A stretch of 64,000 bases of DNA from Algoriphagus litoralis (GTDB lineage Bacteria > Bacteroidota > Bacteroidia > Cytophagales > Cyclobacteriaceae), in contig NZ_QGOL01000013.1 in NCBI RefSeq assembly GCF_003259255.1, positions 124,001 through 188,000 of the forward strand, read 5' to 3'. The notes beneath the pieces were generated by a model, which ran no database searches, had not been told where the DNA came from, and saw nothing but the letters and a program-made list of their open reading frames with translations. Both the position numbers and the translations under genes were made by a program. Shown here one piece after another: positions 1-9,350 of this stretch (position 1 is its first letter; each line of letters opens with the position of its first letter).

Positions 1-951
1 GATATCCATCGGGGTTTGGTAGAGCCAAGGACGCTCGGCCAGATTTTTTTCCCAGCTTCGCCCTTTTTCGGATCGGGAATAGGAGGTCATGTACACGGCT
101 GTGCCCGCCAAAGGAATCGAACCCGTCCCACCTGCCAATCGGTCGCGGATTTCTCCCCCAGCTCCTGTGGCGGCGCCGTTGAATGGCTCCACGGTAGTCG
201 GGAAGTTATGTGTTTCGGCTTTTAGCGAAATGACCGTATCGATCTCCCGTGTTTCAAAAAAGTCCGCTTGGTGCTGGGTTTTTGGTGCGAATTGTTGTGC
301 TTTTGGACCGGAAACAAAAGCAACGTTGTCTTTATATGCTGACGCAATCCGGTTGGGATGCTTCTTGGAAGTTTCTTTGATAAGTTGGAAAAGAGTCATC
401 GGTTTCTCTTCACCATCGATGACAAAAGTGCCATTGAAGATCTTGTGCCGGCAGTGCTCCGAGTTTACTTGCGAAAATCCAAATACCTCAGAATCGGTCA
501 ACGGACGACCCAATTGGGAGGAAACATGATCCAAATAATCAACCTCTTCTTGACTTAGCGCAAGGCCTTCTGATTTATTATAGGCTGCAATATCGGTGAT
601 CGGTTTGACCGGCTCAGGCTCCAGGTGGATGTCGAAGATCTCCTGATCCAGTCCATCGTAGCGCTTTTGGAGCATCGGATCGATCGCAGTGTGATCCTCT
701 ATTGGAAAAAACTCCTCAATTCGCTGAATCCCCATGATTCCCATGTTGACCGTGATCTCTACGGCATTGGTAGACCAAGGAGTGATCATTTCTTTGCGTG
801 GTCCGGAATAGTTTCCTGCTAATCGTGTTCCCTGTATCGCTTTGGCTTCGCCAAATAGCCAGGTGAGTTTTTCGATGTCTTCAGGTGTGAGGGGCTGTGG
901 GGATTGAACTCCGTAAACGAGTTTTTGAGGTGATTCAAAGAAGAAAATCAT
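1..951 (-). CDS. purL: phosphoribosylformylglycinamidine synthase, N-terminal part (cut by window edge)
   Basis: Reading the minus strand from the ATG at 951 gives an open frame to the window edge with no stop, about 317 residues. It contains the motifs VNSEHCRHKIFNGTFV (around residues 165-180) and KAETHNFPTTVEPFNG followed by GAGGEIRDR, which are signatures of the FGAM synthase (AIRS-like) domain of purine biosynthesis. The enzyme converts FGAR, ATP and glutamine to FGAM in the cytoplasm. The start codon is the first ATG of the frame and opens the expected PurL N-terminal domain. The C-terminal part, including any glutaminase domain, lies outside the window. The gene sits 158 bp downstream of the hydrolase gene on the same strand, so it probably has its own promoter. 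Confidence 0.93.
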   Translation of the reverse strand, partial: MIFFFESPQKLVYGVQSPQPLTPEDIEKLTWLFGEAKAIQGTRLAGNYSGPRKEMITPWSTNAVEITVNMGIMGIQRIEEFFPIEDHTAIDPMLQKRYDGLDQEIFDIHLEPEPVKPITDIAAYNKSEGLALSQEEVDYLDHVSSQLGRPLTDSEVFGFSQVNSEHCRHKIFNGTFVIDGEEKPMTLFQLIKETSKKHPNRIASAYKDNVAFVSGPKAQQFAPKTQHQADFFETREIDTVISLKAETHNFPTTVEPFNGAATGAGGEIRDRLAGGTGSIPLAGTAVYMTSYSRSEKGRSWEKNLAERPWLYQTPMDI

Positions 952-1109
952 GTCCTTGGGCTGGTAAGCCGCAAAGGTAAGGATTTGGCAGATAGATTGG
1001 AAAGCCGGGGAATGAAAGATTGGGAAAATGTAAACTCAAGGTTGCTGGAGGCCTTGATGATCGATGTCATCGCTTTCCTATTCGATTAAGAAAAAATAGC
1101 TTTGATATT

Positions 1110-1919
1110 CTATTCGAAGGGATCGTTTCTTTTTTTCAGGTATTCAACTGCCTCCCCAATCAATTGTCCATGCCCAACGGGAAGGTTGATGGAGTTGATT
1201 TGCGGGATTTTTTCAGTGAATTTCTTGAGATTTTCTTGGGTTACCATTTTGTCATATTGTCCTGTGAATAAGGTAATGGGAGTTTGATGCTCCCTTGCCA
1301 ATCGTATGATCCTGTCGATATGTGGCAGCATCGACCCAAAAACCTTCCATACAAAATAAGCCTGAGCTCTGCTAGATCGGGTTTCTAGTTGGGTTTTGAT
1401 AAATTTCACCAGACTTTTCTCTACCATACCGGCAGAATTTAGGCCATCCACCATCCCAAAGAAGGATTTTGGTTTGAACACTACTCGCTTAAAAACCGGG
1501 TGAAAAATTCCAGGGTAACTGTTGAGGCTATACCAAATACCGGTTTTGATTCCATCTGGAGCGAGCAGGATAAGTGATTTGACCTGGTTTGGAAAAAGCT
1601 CATAGGTGATCAGGGAAAATTTACCTCCCATACTGTACCCCACTAATCCAAATTCTGTGAATCCTTCTTGTTTTTGAAGGAGGTTAATGATTTCAGCCCA
1701 TGTTTCTTTTCCAAGGTTTTGACTGGAATTATCCCATTGACTGGCTCCATGGTAAAATATATCTATAAGCAACAAGCACTGGTTTGACTTTCGGATGCTT
1801 GTAAAAGCGAGCATGTCCTTATGAGTCTGCCCAAAACCATGAAAAACCAAGACGAATTCCGAACCGGTACCCTCTTTGGCATAAGCCAACCTCCCTTTGG
1901 AATGAATCAAGTACTTCAT
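1110..1919 (-). CDS. alpha/beta hydrolase
   Basis: A 269-residue cytoplasmic alpha/beta-hydrolase-fold protein with no signal peptide. The HGFGQT motif (27-32) supplies the oxyanion region, the nucleophile elbow GYSMGG places Ser96, and the likely remaining triad members are Asp223 (GQYDKMV) and His250 (GHGQLI). The length fits the small esterase/lipase branch. The substrate cannot be read from sequence; serine esterase or lipase-type activity is the family expectation. It is divergent from the TetR/efflux operon that starts at 2144. The 224-bp spacer between them contains a TGTTCA-type palindrome that could control both directions, so a link to efflux regulation is possible but unproven. Confidence 0.85.
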   Translation of the reverse strand: MKYLIHSKGRLAYAKEGTGSEFVLVFHGFGQTHKDMLAFTSIRKSNQCLLLIDIFYHGASQWDNSSQNLGKETWAEIINLLQKQEGFTEFGLVGYSMGGKFSLITYELFPNQVKSLILLAPDGIKTGIWYSLNSYPGIFHPVFKRVVFKPKSFFGMVDGLNSAGMVEKSLVKFIKTQLETRSSRAQAYFVWKVFGSMLPHIDRIIRLAREHQTPITLFTGQYDKMVTQENLKKFTEKIPQINSINLPVGHGQLIGEAVEYLKKRNDPFE

Positions 1920-2023
1920 TTGTCAAAAATTTAATATCCGAAGATACCAAAAGCATGAAATTTTATCATACGATTAAGCTCTGAATCAAATTATATTCTG
2001 TTTAGAAGAGTTTTTTTTGCGTT

Positions 2024-2041
2024 ATGTTCAATAATGAACAT
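2024..2041. promoter_or_regulatory. probable TetR operator palindrome
   Basis: The sequence ATGTTCA-ATAA-TGAACAT has two 7-bp arms that are perfect inverted repeats around a 4-bp spacer. It lies in the divergent spacer between the hydrolase and the TetR gene, about 50 bp upstream of the predicted -33 box. Arms with GTTCA/TGAAC are typical of TetR-family operators. Binding by the adjacent TetR protein is inferred from position. Confidence 0.55.
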
Positions 2042-2089
2042 GTTTTCAGGGGATTCATAAAATATTAATCTAAAAAAAACTTTGGAAAC

Positions 2090-2120
2090 TTTGAACCAAT
2101 CGGTAGTTTCCATAGTTTTG
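2090..2120 (+). promoter_or_regulatory. Bacteroidota-type promoter of the TetR-RND operon
   Basis: TTTG at 2090-2093 is followed after exactly 19 bp by TAGTTTTG at 2113-2120, matching the Bacteroidota sigma factor consensus TTTG-N19-TAnnTTTG. The transcript would start near 2127, about 17 nt before the TTG start codon at 2144. This supports that unusual start. Confidence 0.7.
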
Positions 2121-2143
2121 CCCCCATATTCAGAAAAGAAGAA

Positions 2144-2752
2144 TTGGAGACGAGAAAAAGAATATTGGAAATTGCCACCGAGCAGTTTTTTCGATTTGGG
2201 GTCAGAACAGTGACCATGGAGGATATTGCCCGCTTGGCAGGTGTATCCAAAAAAACCATTTATCAGGAGTTTTCGGATAAGAAAGACTTAGTAAGGGAAG
2301 CATTTGAGCAAATTTTGGAGGCGGACCGGATCAAATTGGCTTACATTCTGGAAAATGAAGATGGGGTGATAGAGCATTTGGTGAAAACCTCTAAGATGAT
2401 GCGGGAAAGACTCCAAAATATGAATCCGATGGTAATCATGGAGATTCAGAAATATTTCCCCGAATCCTGGCGAATGTTTGAAGATTTCAAATCCCGGATC
2501 ATCATGGCTGACTTGATCAACGTGATCGAAAAAGGGAAAAAATTAGGCTATTTCAGAGAAGAAATTGACTCTGAGATATTGGCCAAAGTAAGAGTAAACC
2601 AAATTACCTCTGCACTCGACCCATCTAATCTGAATAACCCAGATTATAATCTCGCTGAAGAGCAAATGGTACTGATGGACCATTTCCTACATGGAATATT
2701 CACCGAAAAAGGCCGAGAGGCCTATTCGAATCAACAAGCAATTGATAACTGA
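2144..2752 (+). CDS. TetR/AcrR family transcriptional regulator of the RND efflux operon
   Basis: A 202-residue TetR-type repressor. The N-terminal helix-turn-helix (about residues 5-50) has the typical pattern TVTMEDIARLAGVSKKTIYQ followed by F-x-D-K-K; the rest is the variable ligand-binding and dimerization domain. The chosen start is a TTG at 2144, because no in-frame ATG is available between the predicted transcription start and the HTH. It is the first gene of a same-strand group with TolC, adaptor and RND permease, 15 bp before tolC. It most likely represses the operon and itself until an inducer, probably an exported compound, binds. Confidence 0.88.
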   Translation: METRKRILEIATEQFFRFGVRTVTMEDIARLAGVSKKTIYQEFSDKKDLVREAFEQILEADRIKLAYILENEDGVIEHLVKTSKMMRERLQNMNPMVIMEIQKYFPESWRMFEDFKSRIIMADLINVIEKGKKLGYFREEIDSEILAKVRVNQITSALDPSNLNNPDYNLAEEQMVLMDHFLHGIFTEKGREAYSNQQAIDN

Positions 2753-2767
2753 AAACCAACCCACCCT

Positions 2768-4126
2768 ATGATAAAGTATCTTTTTTCAGTTTTGGCGCTA
2801 TTCCTAGCACTGACCTCAGCGCAAGCTCAGGATGTAGCCCAGCTGACATTGAATGAGTCGATTTTATATGCGATTGAGAATAATGTCAAGACTAAAAATG
2901 CCCGATTGGAAACGTTGATTTCTAAAGCGACTGTGAAAGAAACAACCGCACTGGGTCTTCCTCAGATCAACGGTTCTTTCAATCTGGATTACAATCCCAA
3001 GATTCCGGTTGTTTTTCTTCCCAATCAGCCTCCTTTCGGAGATCCCACAAATCCATCGGATGTCATTCCCGCCAGATTTGGTGTGAGTTATTCTTCTGGT
3101 TTGGGTTTGAATATGACACAGATGATCTTTGACGGCTCCTTCTTTGTTGGTCTACGTGCTGCCAAAACTTTGACCCAGCTCACGGATTTTGATCTAGTGA
3201 AAGCTGAAAATGATGTCATTGAGAATGTTAAAAAGGCCTATTTCGGAGTGTTGGTGAATCAGGAGCGAATCCGTCTTTCGCAATCCAACTTGGCCAGAAT
3301 CGATTCTCTGCTGAAAGAAACCAAGGCACTCTATGAAGCGGGTTTTTCAGAAAAAATCGATGTGTCACGTATCCAAGTACAGCGAAACAACACCTACAGC
3401 CAACTAGAACGCAGCCGAACTGCATGGGAGATCAGCAAGGAGATCCTAAAGATTCAGATGGGAATGCCATTGACTGTGGATATACTGATCACGGAATCCC
3501 TTCAGGAATTAAATCCTCGTGAAGAACTCAATCGACTCTTGGTTGAAGAAGGGGAGAGAAGGGTAGAAATGGACCAGTTGAGTACTCAGATCGAGCTTCA
3601 ACAGTATGATCTTAAGTACAATACGTCCCAATACATGCCGACGATTGACTTTGTTGGAAATATGAGGAGAAGTGGAGCTGGAAATGATATCAATACCGTC
3701 TTTTCAAACGAAAATTGGTTTGGGAGTTCTTTGCTGGGATTAAGTATGAACATTCCAATTTTTGATGGATTGAGTAAAAGTGCAAGAATCCAAAAAAACA
3801 GATATACCATCAATCAACTTGAGAATCAGCGCTTTTATCTGAATGATAGTTTCAAAAATGAAATTTTCACTGCCAAAGCCAATCTTAAAAATGACCTGAA
3901 TATCCTGGATGTTCAACGGGAAAATCTCGATCTGGCTAAAGAAGTCTATGATATCGCACGGATAAAGTACCAAGAGGGAGTCGGCTCCAACTTAGAAGTT
4001 GTTGATGCAGATGGAGCCTTGATAGAAGCCGAAATCAATTACCTGGCGGCGCTTTACGATGGATTAATTTCCAAAGTAGATCTCGAAAAAGCCCTGGGGC
4101 TATTAAAAGCTGATCTGAATAACTAA
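2768..4126 (+). CDS. TolC family outer membrane efflux protein
   Basis: A 452-residue outer membrane factor with a cleavable signal peptide ending near ALTSAQAQ (residues 1-21). Two internally homologous OEP repeats of long coiled-coil helices follow, the second ending near GSNLEVVDADGALIEAEIN and the first carrying the related segment GFSEKIDVSRIQVQ. The trimer would form the beta-barrel and periplasmic tunnel of the tripartite pump. It lies 15 bp after the TetR gene and 38 bp before the adaptor, consistent with one transcript. The length matches the family. Confidence 0.92.
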   Translation: MIKYLFSVLALFLALTSAQAQDVAQLTLNESILYAIENNVKTKNARLETLISKATVKETTALGLPQINGSFNLDYNPKIPVVFLPNQPPFGDPTNPSDVIPARFGVSYSSGLGLNMTQMIFDGSFFVGLRAAKTLTQLTDFDLVKAENDVIENVKKAYFGVLVNQERIRLSQSNLARIDSLLKETKALYEAGFSEKIDVSRIQVQRNNTYSQLERSRTAWEISKEILKIQMGMPLTVDILITESLQELNPREELNRLLVEEGERRVEMDQLSTQIELQQYDLKYNTSQYMPTIDFVGNMRRSGAGNDINTVFSNENWFGSSLLGLSMNIPIFDGLSKSARIQKNRYTINQLENQRFYLNDSFKNEIFTAKANLKNDLNILDVQRENLDLAKEVYDIARIKYQEGVGSNLEVVDADGALIEAEINYLAALYDGLISKVDLEKALGLLKADLNN

Positions 4127-4164
4127 ACCAACAACCCATTTCACATTTAAATTTCATTCTCAAT

Positions 4165-5298
4165 ATGAAGCCTATCTTTAAATTTTTACCAATAATTCTT
4201 GCCGCAACTCTGGTGATTTCTTGCGCTCAAGAAGAAGGAGTAGAGGCCAAGAAAACCAAACTTGCCGAACTCAAAAATCAAGTTGGTGCGCTCAATACTG
4301 AAATCAAAACACTGGAAGCAGAGATTTCGAAGCTCGATCCGGAATTTGCAAATGCAAATAAAAAATCCATACTCATAACCACAGCTCCTGTTCGAAAAGG
4401 TGAGTTTACCCACTTTGTCGAAGTGACAGGCTCTGTGCTCTCTAAGAAAAATGTGAGCATCAGTGCGGAGACTTCAGGTCTTGTTTTGGATGTGCCGGCT
4501 AAGGAAGGCATGCGAGTGTCCAAAGGGCAGATTCTTGCCCGAATCGACTCAGAAACGATCCAACGCAACATCGAAGAAATGGAAAATTCGCTTGAATTGG
4601 CCACTACCATTTTCCAGAAGCAGGAGCGGCTTTGGAATCAGAAAATCGGAACAGAGGTTCAATACCTAGAGGCAAAAAACCGAATGGAGGGATTGCAGAA
4701 AAACCTGGCCTCAATGAAGACTCAATTGGACAAAACCTATGTGAGAGCACCTTTCAATGGAACCATAGAGACAGTTCAGGTTAGGGTTGGTGAGTTGGTT
4801 CAGCCCGGAGTTCCGATGTTTGAATTTGTCGGAGAAAGCGACTTGTTTATTCAAGCAGATGTGTCCGAAAGTTACGTTGGCGTACTCGGTAAAGGAGACA
4901 CGGTCAAAGTAGATTTTCCATCTCTCAATAAATCTATTTCAAGTCGCGTGTCAGCGGTAGGTGGAGTCATCAATCCAAATAATAGGACATTCAAGGTAGA
5001 AGTATTGCTACCCAATATAGAAGATGTTAAGCCTAACATGATTTCAGTTTTGAAAATCCGTGATTACCAAAATCCAAATAGCGTGCTTGTACCTGCACAC
5101 CTGATTTTGGCCGATAATCAAGGAGACTATGTCTTTATAGTCGAGAATCAAACTGCACAAAAGAAATACGTAAAACGAGGCCTTACTGCAAACAATGAGA
5201 CCGAAATTCTAGAGGGATTGACAGGTTCTGAAACCCTCGTGGACAAAGGCTTCCGTGAAGTAGGGGATAATTTCAGTGTCAATATTGCTCAACTGTAA
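4165..5298 (+). CDS. efflux RND transporter periplasmic adaptor subunit (lipoprotein)
   Basis: A 377-residue membrane fusion protein of the HlyD/AcrA type. The signal peptide ends in a lipobox with Cys20 (LVISC), so the mature protein is a lipoprotein. A heptad-rich coiled coil occupies about residues 28-57, ahead of the barrel-sandwich domain (ETSGLVLDVPAKEGMRVSKG, with the partner half YVRAPFNGTIE). Beta-barrel and membrane-proximal domains follow. It connects the RND permease with TolC. The extra N-terminal coiled coil before the first lipoyl half is a variation seen in Bacteroidota adaptors. The permease starts 3 bp after the stop codon. Confidence 0.92.
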   Translation: MKPIFKFLPIILAATLVISCAQEEGVEAKKTKLAELKNQVGALNTEIKTLEAEISKLDPEFANANKKSILITTAPVRKGEFTHFVEVTGSVLSKKNVSISAETSGLVLDVPAKEGMRVSKGQILARIDSETIQRNIEEMENSLELATTIFQKQERLWNQKIGTEVQYLEAKNRMEGLQKNLASMKTQLDKTYVRAPFNGTIETVQVRVGELVQPGVPMFEFVGESDLFIQADVSESYVGVLGKGDTVKVDFPSLNKSISSRVSAVGGVINPNNRTFKVEVLLPNIEDVKPNMISVLKIRDYQNPNSVLVPAHLILADNQGDYVFIVENQTAQKKYVKRGLTANNETEILEGLTGSETLVDKGFREVGDNFSVNIAQL

Positions 5299-5301
5299 AC
5301 T

Positions 5302-8300
5302 ATGACCAATTCTCCACAATCATCAATTACCCGGGAATTTGGATTGTCCAGCTTCAGTGTGGACAATTCCACCTCGGTGGTCATCCTGACGCTGATCATC
5401 ACAGTCCTGGGCTTGGGTGCGTATAGGACTATGCCCAAGGAAAGTTTTCCTGAGATCGTCATTCCTACCGTCTATATAGGTACTCCCTATCCTGGAAATT
5501 CTCCCGTGGATATGGAAAACTTGATCACCAGGCCCATTGAAAAAGAGCTTAAGTCGCTCAATAATGTGAAGGATATCAAGTCTACTTCCGTTCAGGACTT
5601 TTCTTCAATTGTAATTGAATTCAATCCAGGTATTGAGATCTCCAAGGCGATCCAGGATGTAAAGGATGCAGTGGATAAATCCAAAAGTGAGCTTCCTTCG
5701 GATTTGGACCAGGATCCCAATGTACTGGAGGTAAATACATCGGATTTCCCGATTATGAATGTCAATATTTCAGGTCCTTACTCTGAGCAAGAGCTAAAAA
5801 ACTTTGGCGAGTACCTGGAGGATGCAATCGAAAAACTTCCTGAAATATCCAAAGCTGATCTGGCAGGAACAGTAGAACGGGAGATACAGATCAATGCAGA
5901 TCCATATAAAATGGAAGCTGTAGGTGTGAGCTTTGGGGATATTTCCAGTGCGATTCAAGCAGAGAATCTTACGATTTCCGGAGGTAGTATTAAAAGTGGG
6001 GACTTCGAACGCACCCTTCGTGTGGATGGAGAGTTTTCTGATCCCATGGATCTGCTGGACATTATTGTCAAGACAGACCAGCAAAAAATAGTCTACTTGA
6101 GGGATGTAGCCAGTGTCAGGGATACCTTCAAAGACCGGACCTCCTATGCACGCAGCAAAAACCTTCCTGTAGTTACGATCAACGTCACCAAACGAAGCGG
6201 CGAAAACCTGTTGGACGCTGCGGATAAGATCAAGGAGATCATTGAAACGACTAAGGCAAACAGATTTCCTCAGGATCTTGAAATCACGATTACCAATGAT
6301 CAAAGTAAGCAGACCCGCACTCAAGTAAGTGATCTTGAAAATTCGATCATTTTTGGGATTATCCTGGTGGTTTTGGTCTTGATGTTCTTCATGGGATTCC
6401 GAAATGCACTCTTCGTAGGTTCCGCGATTCCGCTTTCGATGTTTATCTCTTTCCTCATTCTCAATGCATTTGGGATCACGCTCAATTTGATGGTGCTGTT
6501 CTCCTTGATTCTCGCTTTGGGTATGTTGGTAGATAATGGGATTGTGGTCGTAGAGAATGTGTACCGATTAATGCAAGAAGGCAAGCCGAGTATTCAGGCG
6601 GCCAAAGAAGGTGTGGGTGAGGTCGCATGGCCGATTATCACTTCTACAGCCACTACTTTGGCAGCATTTCTTCCTTTGGCATTTTGGGATGATTTGGTAG
6701 GTGAGTTTATGAAATTCTTGCCCATCACATTGATTATCGTACTTTCTTCCTCTCTATTTGTGGCTTTGGTCATCAATCCTGTGATGACTTCGATGTTTAT
6801 GAAAATAGACGAAATTGGAAAAGAAAAGCCGAAGCAAAAGTCCATTATCGTGGCAGGGATATTCCTCGTTTTGGCAACCATCTTCTTTTTGATCGGCTGG
6901 ACCGCACTAGGGTCAGTTTCCCTAGTGGCTTCCGTATTGACCATATTCAATGTGTTCTTCTTGAGAAAGGCAATCGAATGGTTCCAGACGGTGCTTTTGG
7001 TGAAATTGGAAAATTCCTACGAATCTACGCTCAAATATGCCTTGAATGGCAAAAGACCGTATTTCTTCTTTGGAGGGATGTTTGGCTTATTGATACTCTC
7101 GCTTGTCTTGTTAGGAATCCGTGCTCCAAAGGTTCTTTTCTTTCCAGATAATCAGCCTCAGTTGGTAAATGTTTTTGTCGAGTTTCCGATCGGTACAGAC
7201 ATCAACGCTACCAATTCCTTTGTGGACAAAATGGAAGATGAAATGCTGGTGGCATTGGAGCCATATAGCGACATTTTAGAATCTGTGATCACTCAGGTAG
7301 GAGAAGGTACCGGAGACCCTACAGAAGGTCCAAGTCAACAAGCTACTCCGCATAAAGCGAAAATCACGATTGGGTTTGTGGATTACATTGATAGACAGGG
7401 GATCAATACCAACGGTGCCATGGAGGTGATTCGTGATTTGGTGGAGCAATATCCCGGTGTCCTGATCACTGTAGACAAACAGCGAAATGGCCCTCCTGTA
7501 GGAAAAGCGGTCAACATTGAGTTTGTAGGCGAAGATTATGAGCAATTGATTGCCTTCGTGGGTGAAACCAAAGAGTATTTGGAATCCAATAACATCCCCG
7601 GATTGGAAGAATTGAAAACGGACTTATCCTTGGGAAGCCCCGAAGTCGTAGTAGAAATTGATCGTGATAAAGCCAGAAGATTTGGACTTTCCACTTCTCA
7701 GATCGCTACTGAATTGAGGACTTCGCTCTTCGGATTGGAAGTCTCCAAGTACAAAGAGGGCGAGGATGATTATCCTATTCAGCTGCGTCTTTCTGAGGAC
7801 TATCGCTACGATATCAATACCTTAGTCAACAAGAAAATAGGATTCCGAGATAAGTTTGGAGACAAGCGAGAGGTTCCCATTTCGGCCGTGGCAGATATTC
7901 AATATGGATCTACCTATGGCTCTGTAAAGCGTAAAGATCTCGAAAAAGCAATCACTTTATTCTCCAATGTTCTCGATGGCTATAACCCTACCGAAATCAA
8001 TGGGCAGATCAAAGTGCTCATGGAAAATTACGCCATCCCGGATGGTATTTCGGTAAAGTTTACTGGGGAACAAGAAGAACAAGCCAAGTCTATGGCCTTC
8101 TTGCTCAACGCGCTTTTGATTGCTGTTTCCTTGATTTTCTTGATCATTGTGGCACAATTCAATTCCATAATTAGTCCATTTATCATCATGATTTCGGTGT
8201 TATTGAGTACCATCGGGGTTTTCCTGGGCTTGGTTATCTTCAATATGGATTTCGTGGTGATTATGACTGGAATCGGAATTATCTCCCTAGCCGGAGTAGT

Positions 8301-8706
8301 GGTAAACAATGCGATCGTATTGATCGATTATACCGATTTGGTACGGGCAAGAAAGCGGGAAGAAAAAGGAATCAAAAAAGGGGAGTACCTCAACATTGAT
8401 GATTTGCTAGGAAGTATAGTGGAGGCTGGCAAAACGAGACTTCGTCCTGTTTTGTTGACAGCGATTACTACCGTACTGGGCTTGATTCCGCTTGCAATTG
8501 GAATGAACATCAATTTTGGAACCTTGTTGACGGAATTTGATCCGCAGTTCTATGTAGGTGGAGACAACGCAGCATTTTGGGGTCCAATGGCTTGGACTGT
8601 AATATTTGGGCTAACCTTTGCCACAGTCATTACGTTAGTGATCGTACCAGTCATGTATTTGTTGTCGGATAAGCTCGTCATGAGAATCCGCAATATCAAA
8701 GCATGA
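5302..8706 (+). CDS. efflux RND transporter permease (HAE-type)
   Basis: A 1134-residue inner membrane proton-driven exporter of the AcrB type. An N-terminal membrane helix (about 24-44) and the first porter domain are followed by TM2-6. The proton-relay helix is LALGMLVDNGIVVVENVYR, with a single Asp-Asn pair rather than the AcrB Asp-Asp. The second half repeats the layout, ending in GIGIISLAGVVVNNAIVLID and further helices. It is somewhat longer than AcrB (1049). The absence of the DFGxxxDGA signature argues against the heavy-metal subfamily, so drug, bile-salt or lipid export is more likely. It is the last gene of the TetR operon and ends 30 bp before a strong terminator. Confidence 0.92.
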   Translation: MTNSPQSSITREFGLSSFSVDNSTSVVILTLIITVLGLGAYRTMPKESFPEIVIPTVYIGTPYPGNSPVDMENLITRPIEKELKSLNNVKDIKSTSVQDFSSIVIEFNPGIEISKAIQDVKDAVDKSKSELPSDLDQDPNVLEVNTSDFPIMNVNISGPYSEQELKNFGEYLEDAIEKLPEISKADLAGTVEREIQINADPYKMEAVGVSFGDISSAIQAENLTISGGSIKSGDFERTLRVDGEFSDPMDLLDIIVKTDQQKIVYLRDVASVRDTFKDRTSYARSKNLPVVTINVTKRSGENLLDAADKIKEIIETTKANRFPQDLEITITNDQSKQTRTQVSDLENSIIFGIILVVLVLMFFMGFRNALFVGSAIPLSMFISFLILNAFGITLNLMVLFSLILALGMLVDNGIVVVENVYRLMQEGKPSIQAAKEGVGEVAWPIITSTATTLAAFLPLAFWDDLVGEFMKFLPITLIIVLSSSLFVALVINPVMTSMFMKIDEIGKEKPKQKSIIVAGIFLVLATIFFLIGWTALGSVSLVASVLTIFNVFFLRKAIEWFQTVLLVKLENSYESTLKYALNGKRPYFFFGGMFGLLILSLVLLGIRAPKVLFFPDNQPQLVNVFVEFPIGTDINATNSFVDKMEDEMLVALEPYSDILESVITQVGEGTGDPTEGPSQQATPHKAKITIGFVDYIDRQGINTNGAMEVIRDLVEQYPGVLITVDKQRNGPPVGKAVNIEFVGEDYEQLIAFVGETKEYLESNNIPGLEELKTDLSLGSPEVVVEIDRDKARRFGLSTSQIATELRTSLFGLEVSKYKEGEDDYPIQLRLSEDYRYDINTLVNKKIGFRDKFGDKREVPISAVADIQYGSTYGSVKRKDLEKAITLFSNVLDGYNPTEINGQIKVLMENYAIPDGISVKFTGEQEEQAKSMAFLLNALLIAVSLIFLIIVAQFNSIISPFIIMISVLLSTIGVFLGLVIFNMDFVVIMTGIGIISLAGVVVNNAIVLIDYTDLVRARKREEKGIKKGEYLNIDDLLGSIVEAGKTRLRPVLLTAITTVLGLIPLAIGMNINFGTLLTEFDPQFYVGGDNAAFWGPMAWTVIFGLTFATVITLVIVPVMYLLSDKLVMRIRNIKA

Positions 8707-8735
8707 TTGATTTAAGGTTGGTGGTTTTTTTTGAC

Positions 8736-8766
8736 AAAACCTCCGGAACAATGTTCCGGGGGTTTT
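8736..8766 (+). terminator. rho-independent terminator after the RND operon
   Basis: AAAACCTCCGGAACA pairs with TGTTCCGGGGGTTTT around a very small loop, giving a stem of about 12-15 bp with one G-U wobble. It is followed by a T run. It separates the efflux operon from the downstream NusG paralogue. Confidence 0.85.
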
Positions 8767-8802
8767 TTGCTTTTTAGCAACTACTTTACAGCATGCTTTT
8801 TG

Positions 8803-8810
8803 TAAATTTG
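8803..8810 (+). promoter_or_regulatory. -7 promoter element for the UpxY-like gene
   Basis: TAAATTTG matches the Bacteroidota -7 consensus TAnnTTTG and lies 28 bp upstream of the ATG at 8838. No good TTTG is present at the -33 position, so only the -7 element supports this promoter. Confidence 0.45.
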
Positions 8811-8837
8811 CCTTTCCCAAATTAAAAGGATTTAGAG

Positions 8838-9350
8838 ATGTTGGAAATGAAATGGTATGTGATGTACACTACCTCACGCTCGGAGAAGAAAGTAGCAGAT
8901 CGACTTGCAGAAAGAGGTTGGGAGGTCTATTTACCCATAGTAGAAGAGCTTCGTCAATGGTCAGATCGAAAGAAAAAAGTACAGCGTCCGCTTTTTAACG
9001 GTTATGTTTTTGTCAAAACAGAGCGCAATAAACTCTGGGAGTGCTTGCAAGTACCAGGTGCTGTGAAATTTGTCCATTTCTCCGGACAGCATGCCACCAT
9101 TAGAGAGGAAGATCTGGATATCATTAAGCGAGTGGTAACTACTGGAGTCGCTGTAGAGACTGACGGAAGTGATATTGAACCTGGAGAGAAAGTCAGGGTA
9201 GTGGGAGGTCCACTGCAGAATATGGAAGGAGAATGTATAGAGAAGGGTAATAAAGACTATTTCCTGATCCGAATCCCAGGTATCATGCAAAACATGATGA
9301 TCACCATAGAGCGAAAATACCTGCAAGTAGTTGAAAATGTAAATGCATAA
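8838..9350 (+). CDS. UpxY family transcription antiterminator (NusG paralogue)
   Basis: A 170-residue protein with a NusG N-terminal domain (KWYVMYTTSRSEKKVADRL at residues 5-23, then PLFNGYVFVK) and a C-terminal KOW domain (about 112-165, EPGEKVRVVGGPLQNMEGE). These are the features of UpxY/RfaH-type specialised NusG factors, which load on RNA polymerase at particular operons and suppress premature termination. In Bacteroides such genes usually head capsular polysaccharide operons. Here it is monocistronic, bounded by terminators at both ends, with no glycosyltransferase genes nearby, so its target operon must lie elsewhere. The ATG at 8847 is an alternative start. Confidence 0.85.
   Translation: MLEMKWYVMYTTSRSEKKVADRLAERGWEVYLPIVEELRQWSDRKKKVQRPLFNGYVFVKTERNKLWECLQVPGAVKFVHFSGQHATIREEDLDIIKRVVTTGVAVETDGSDIEPGEKVRVVGGPLQNMEGECIEKGNKDYFLIRIPGIMQNMMITIERKYLQVVENVNA

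Noticed and set aside
1020..1287. Plus-strand open frames of 61-83 codons at 1020-1271 and 1102-1287
   Set aside because: They lie mostly antisense to the alpha/beta hydrolase, which has clear family motifs, and they have none themselves.
5302..8706. Heavy-metal assignment for the first RND permease
   Set aside because: It lacks the DFGxxxDGAVIIVE signature seen in the 32170 permease and is controlled by a TetR, not a metal-type two-component system.
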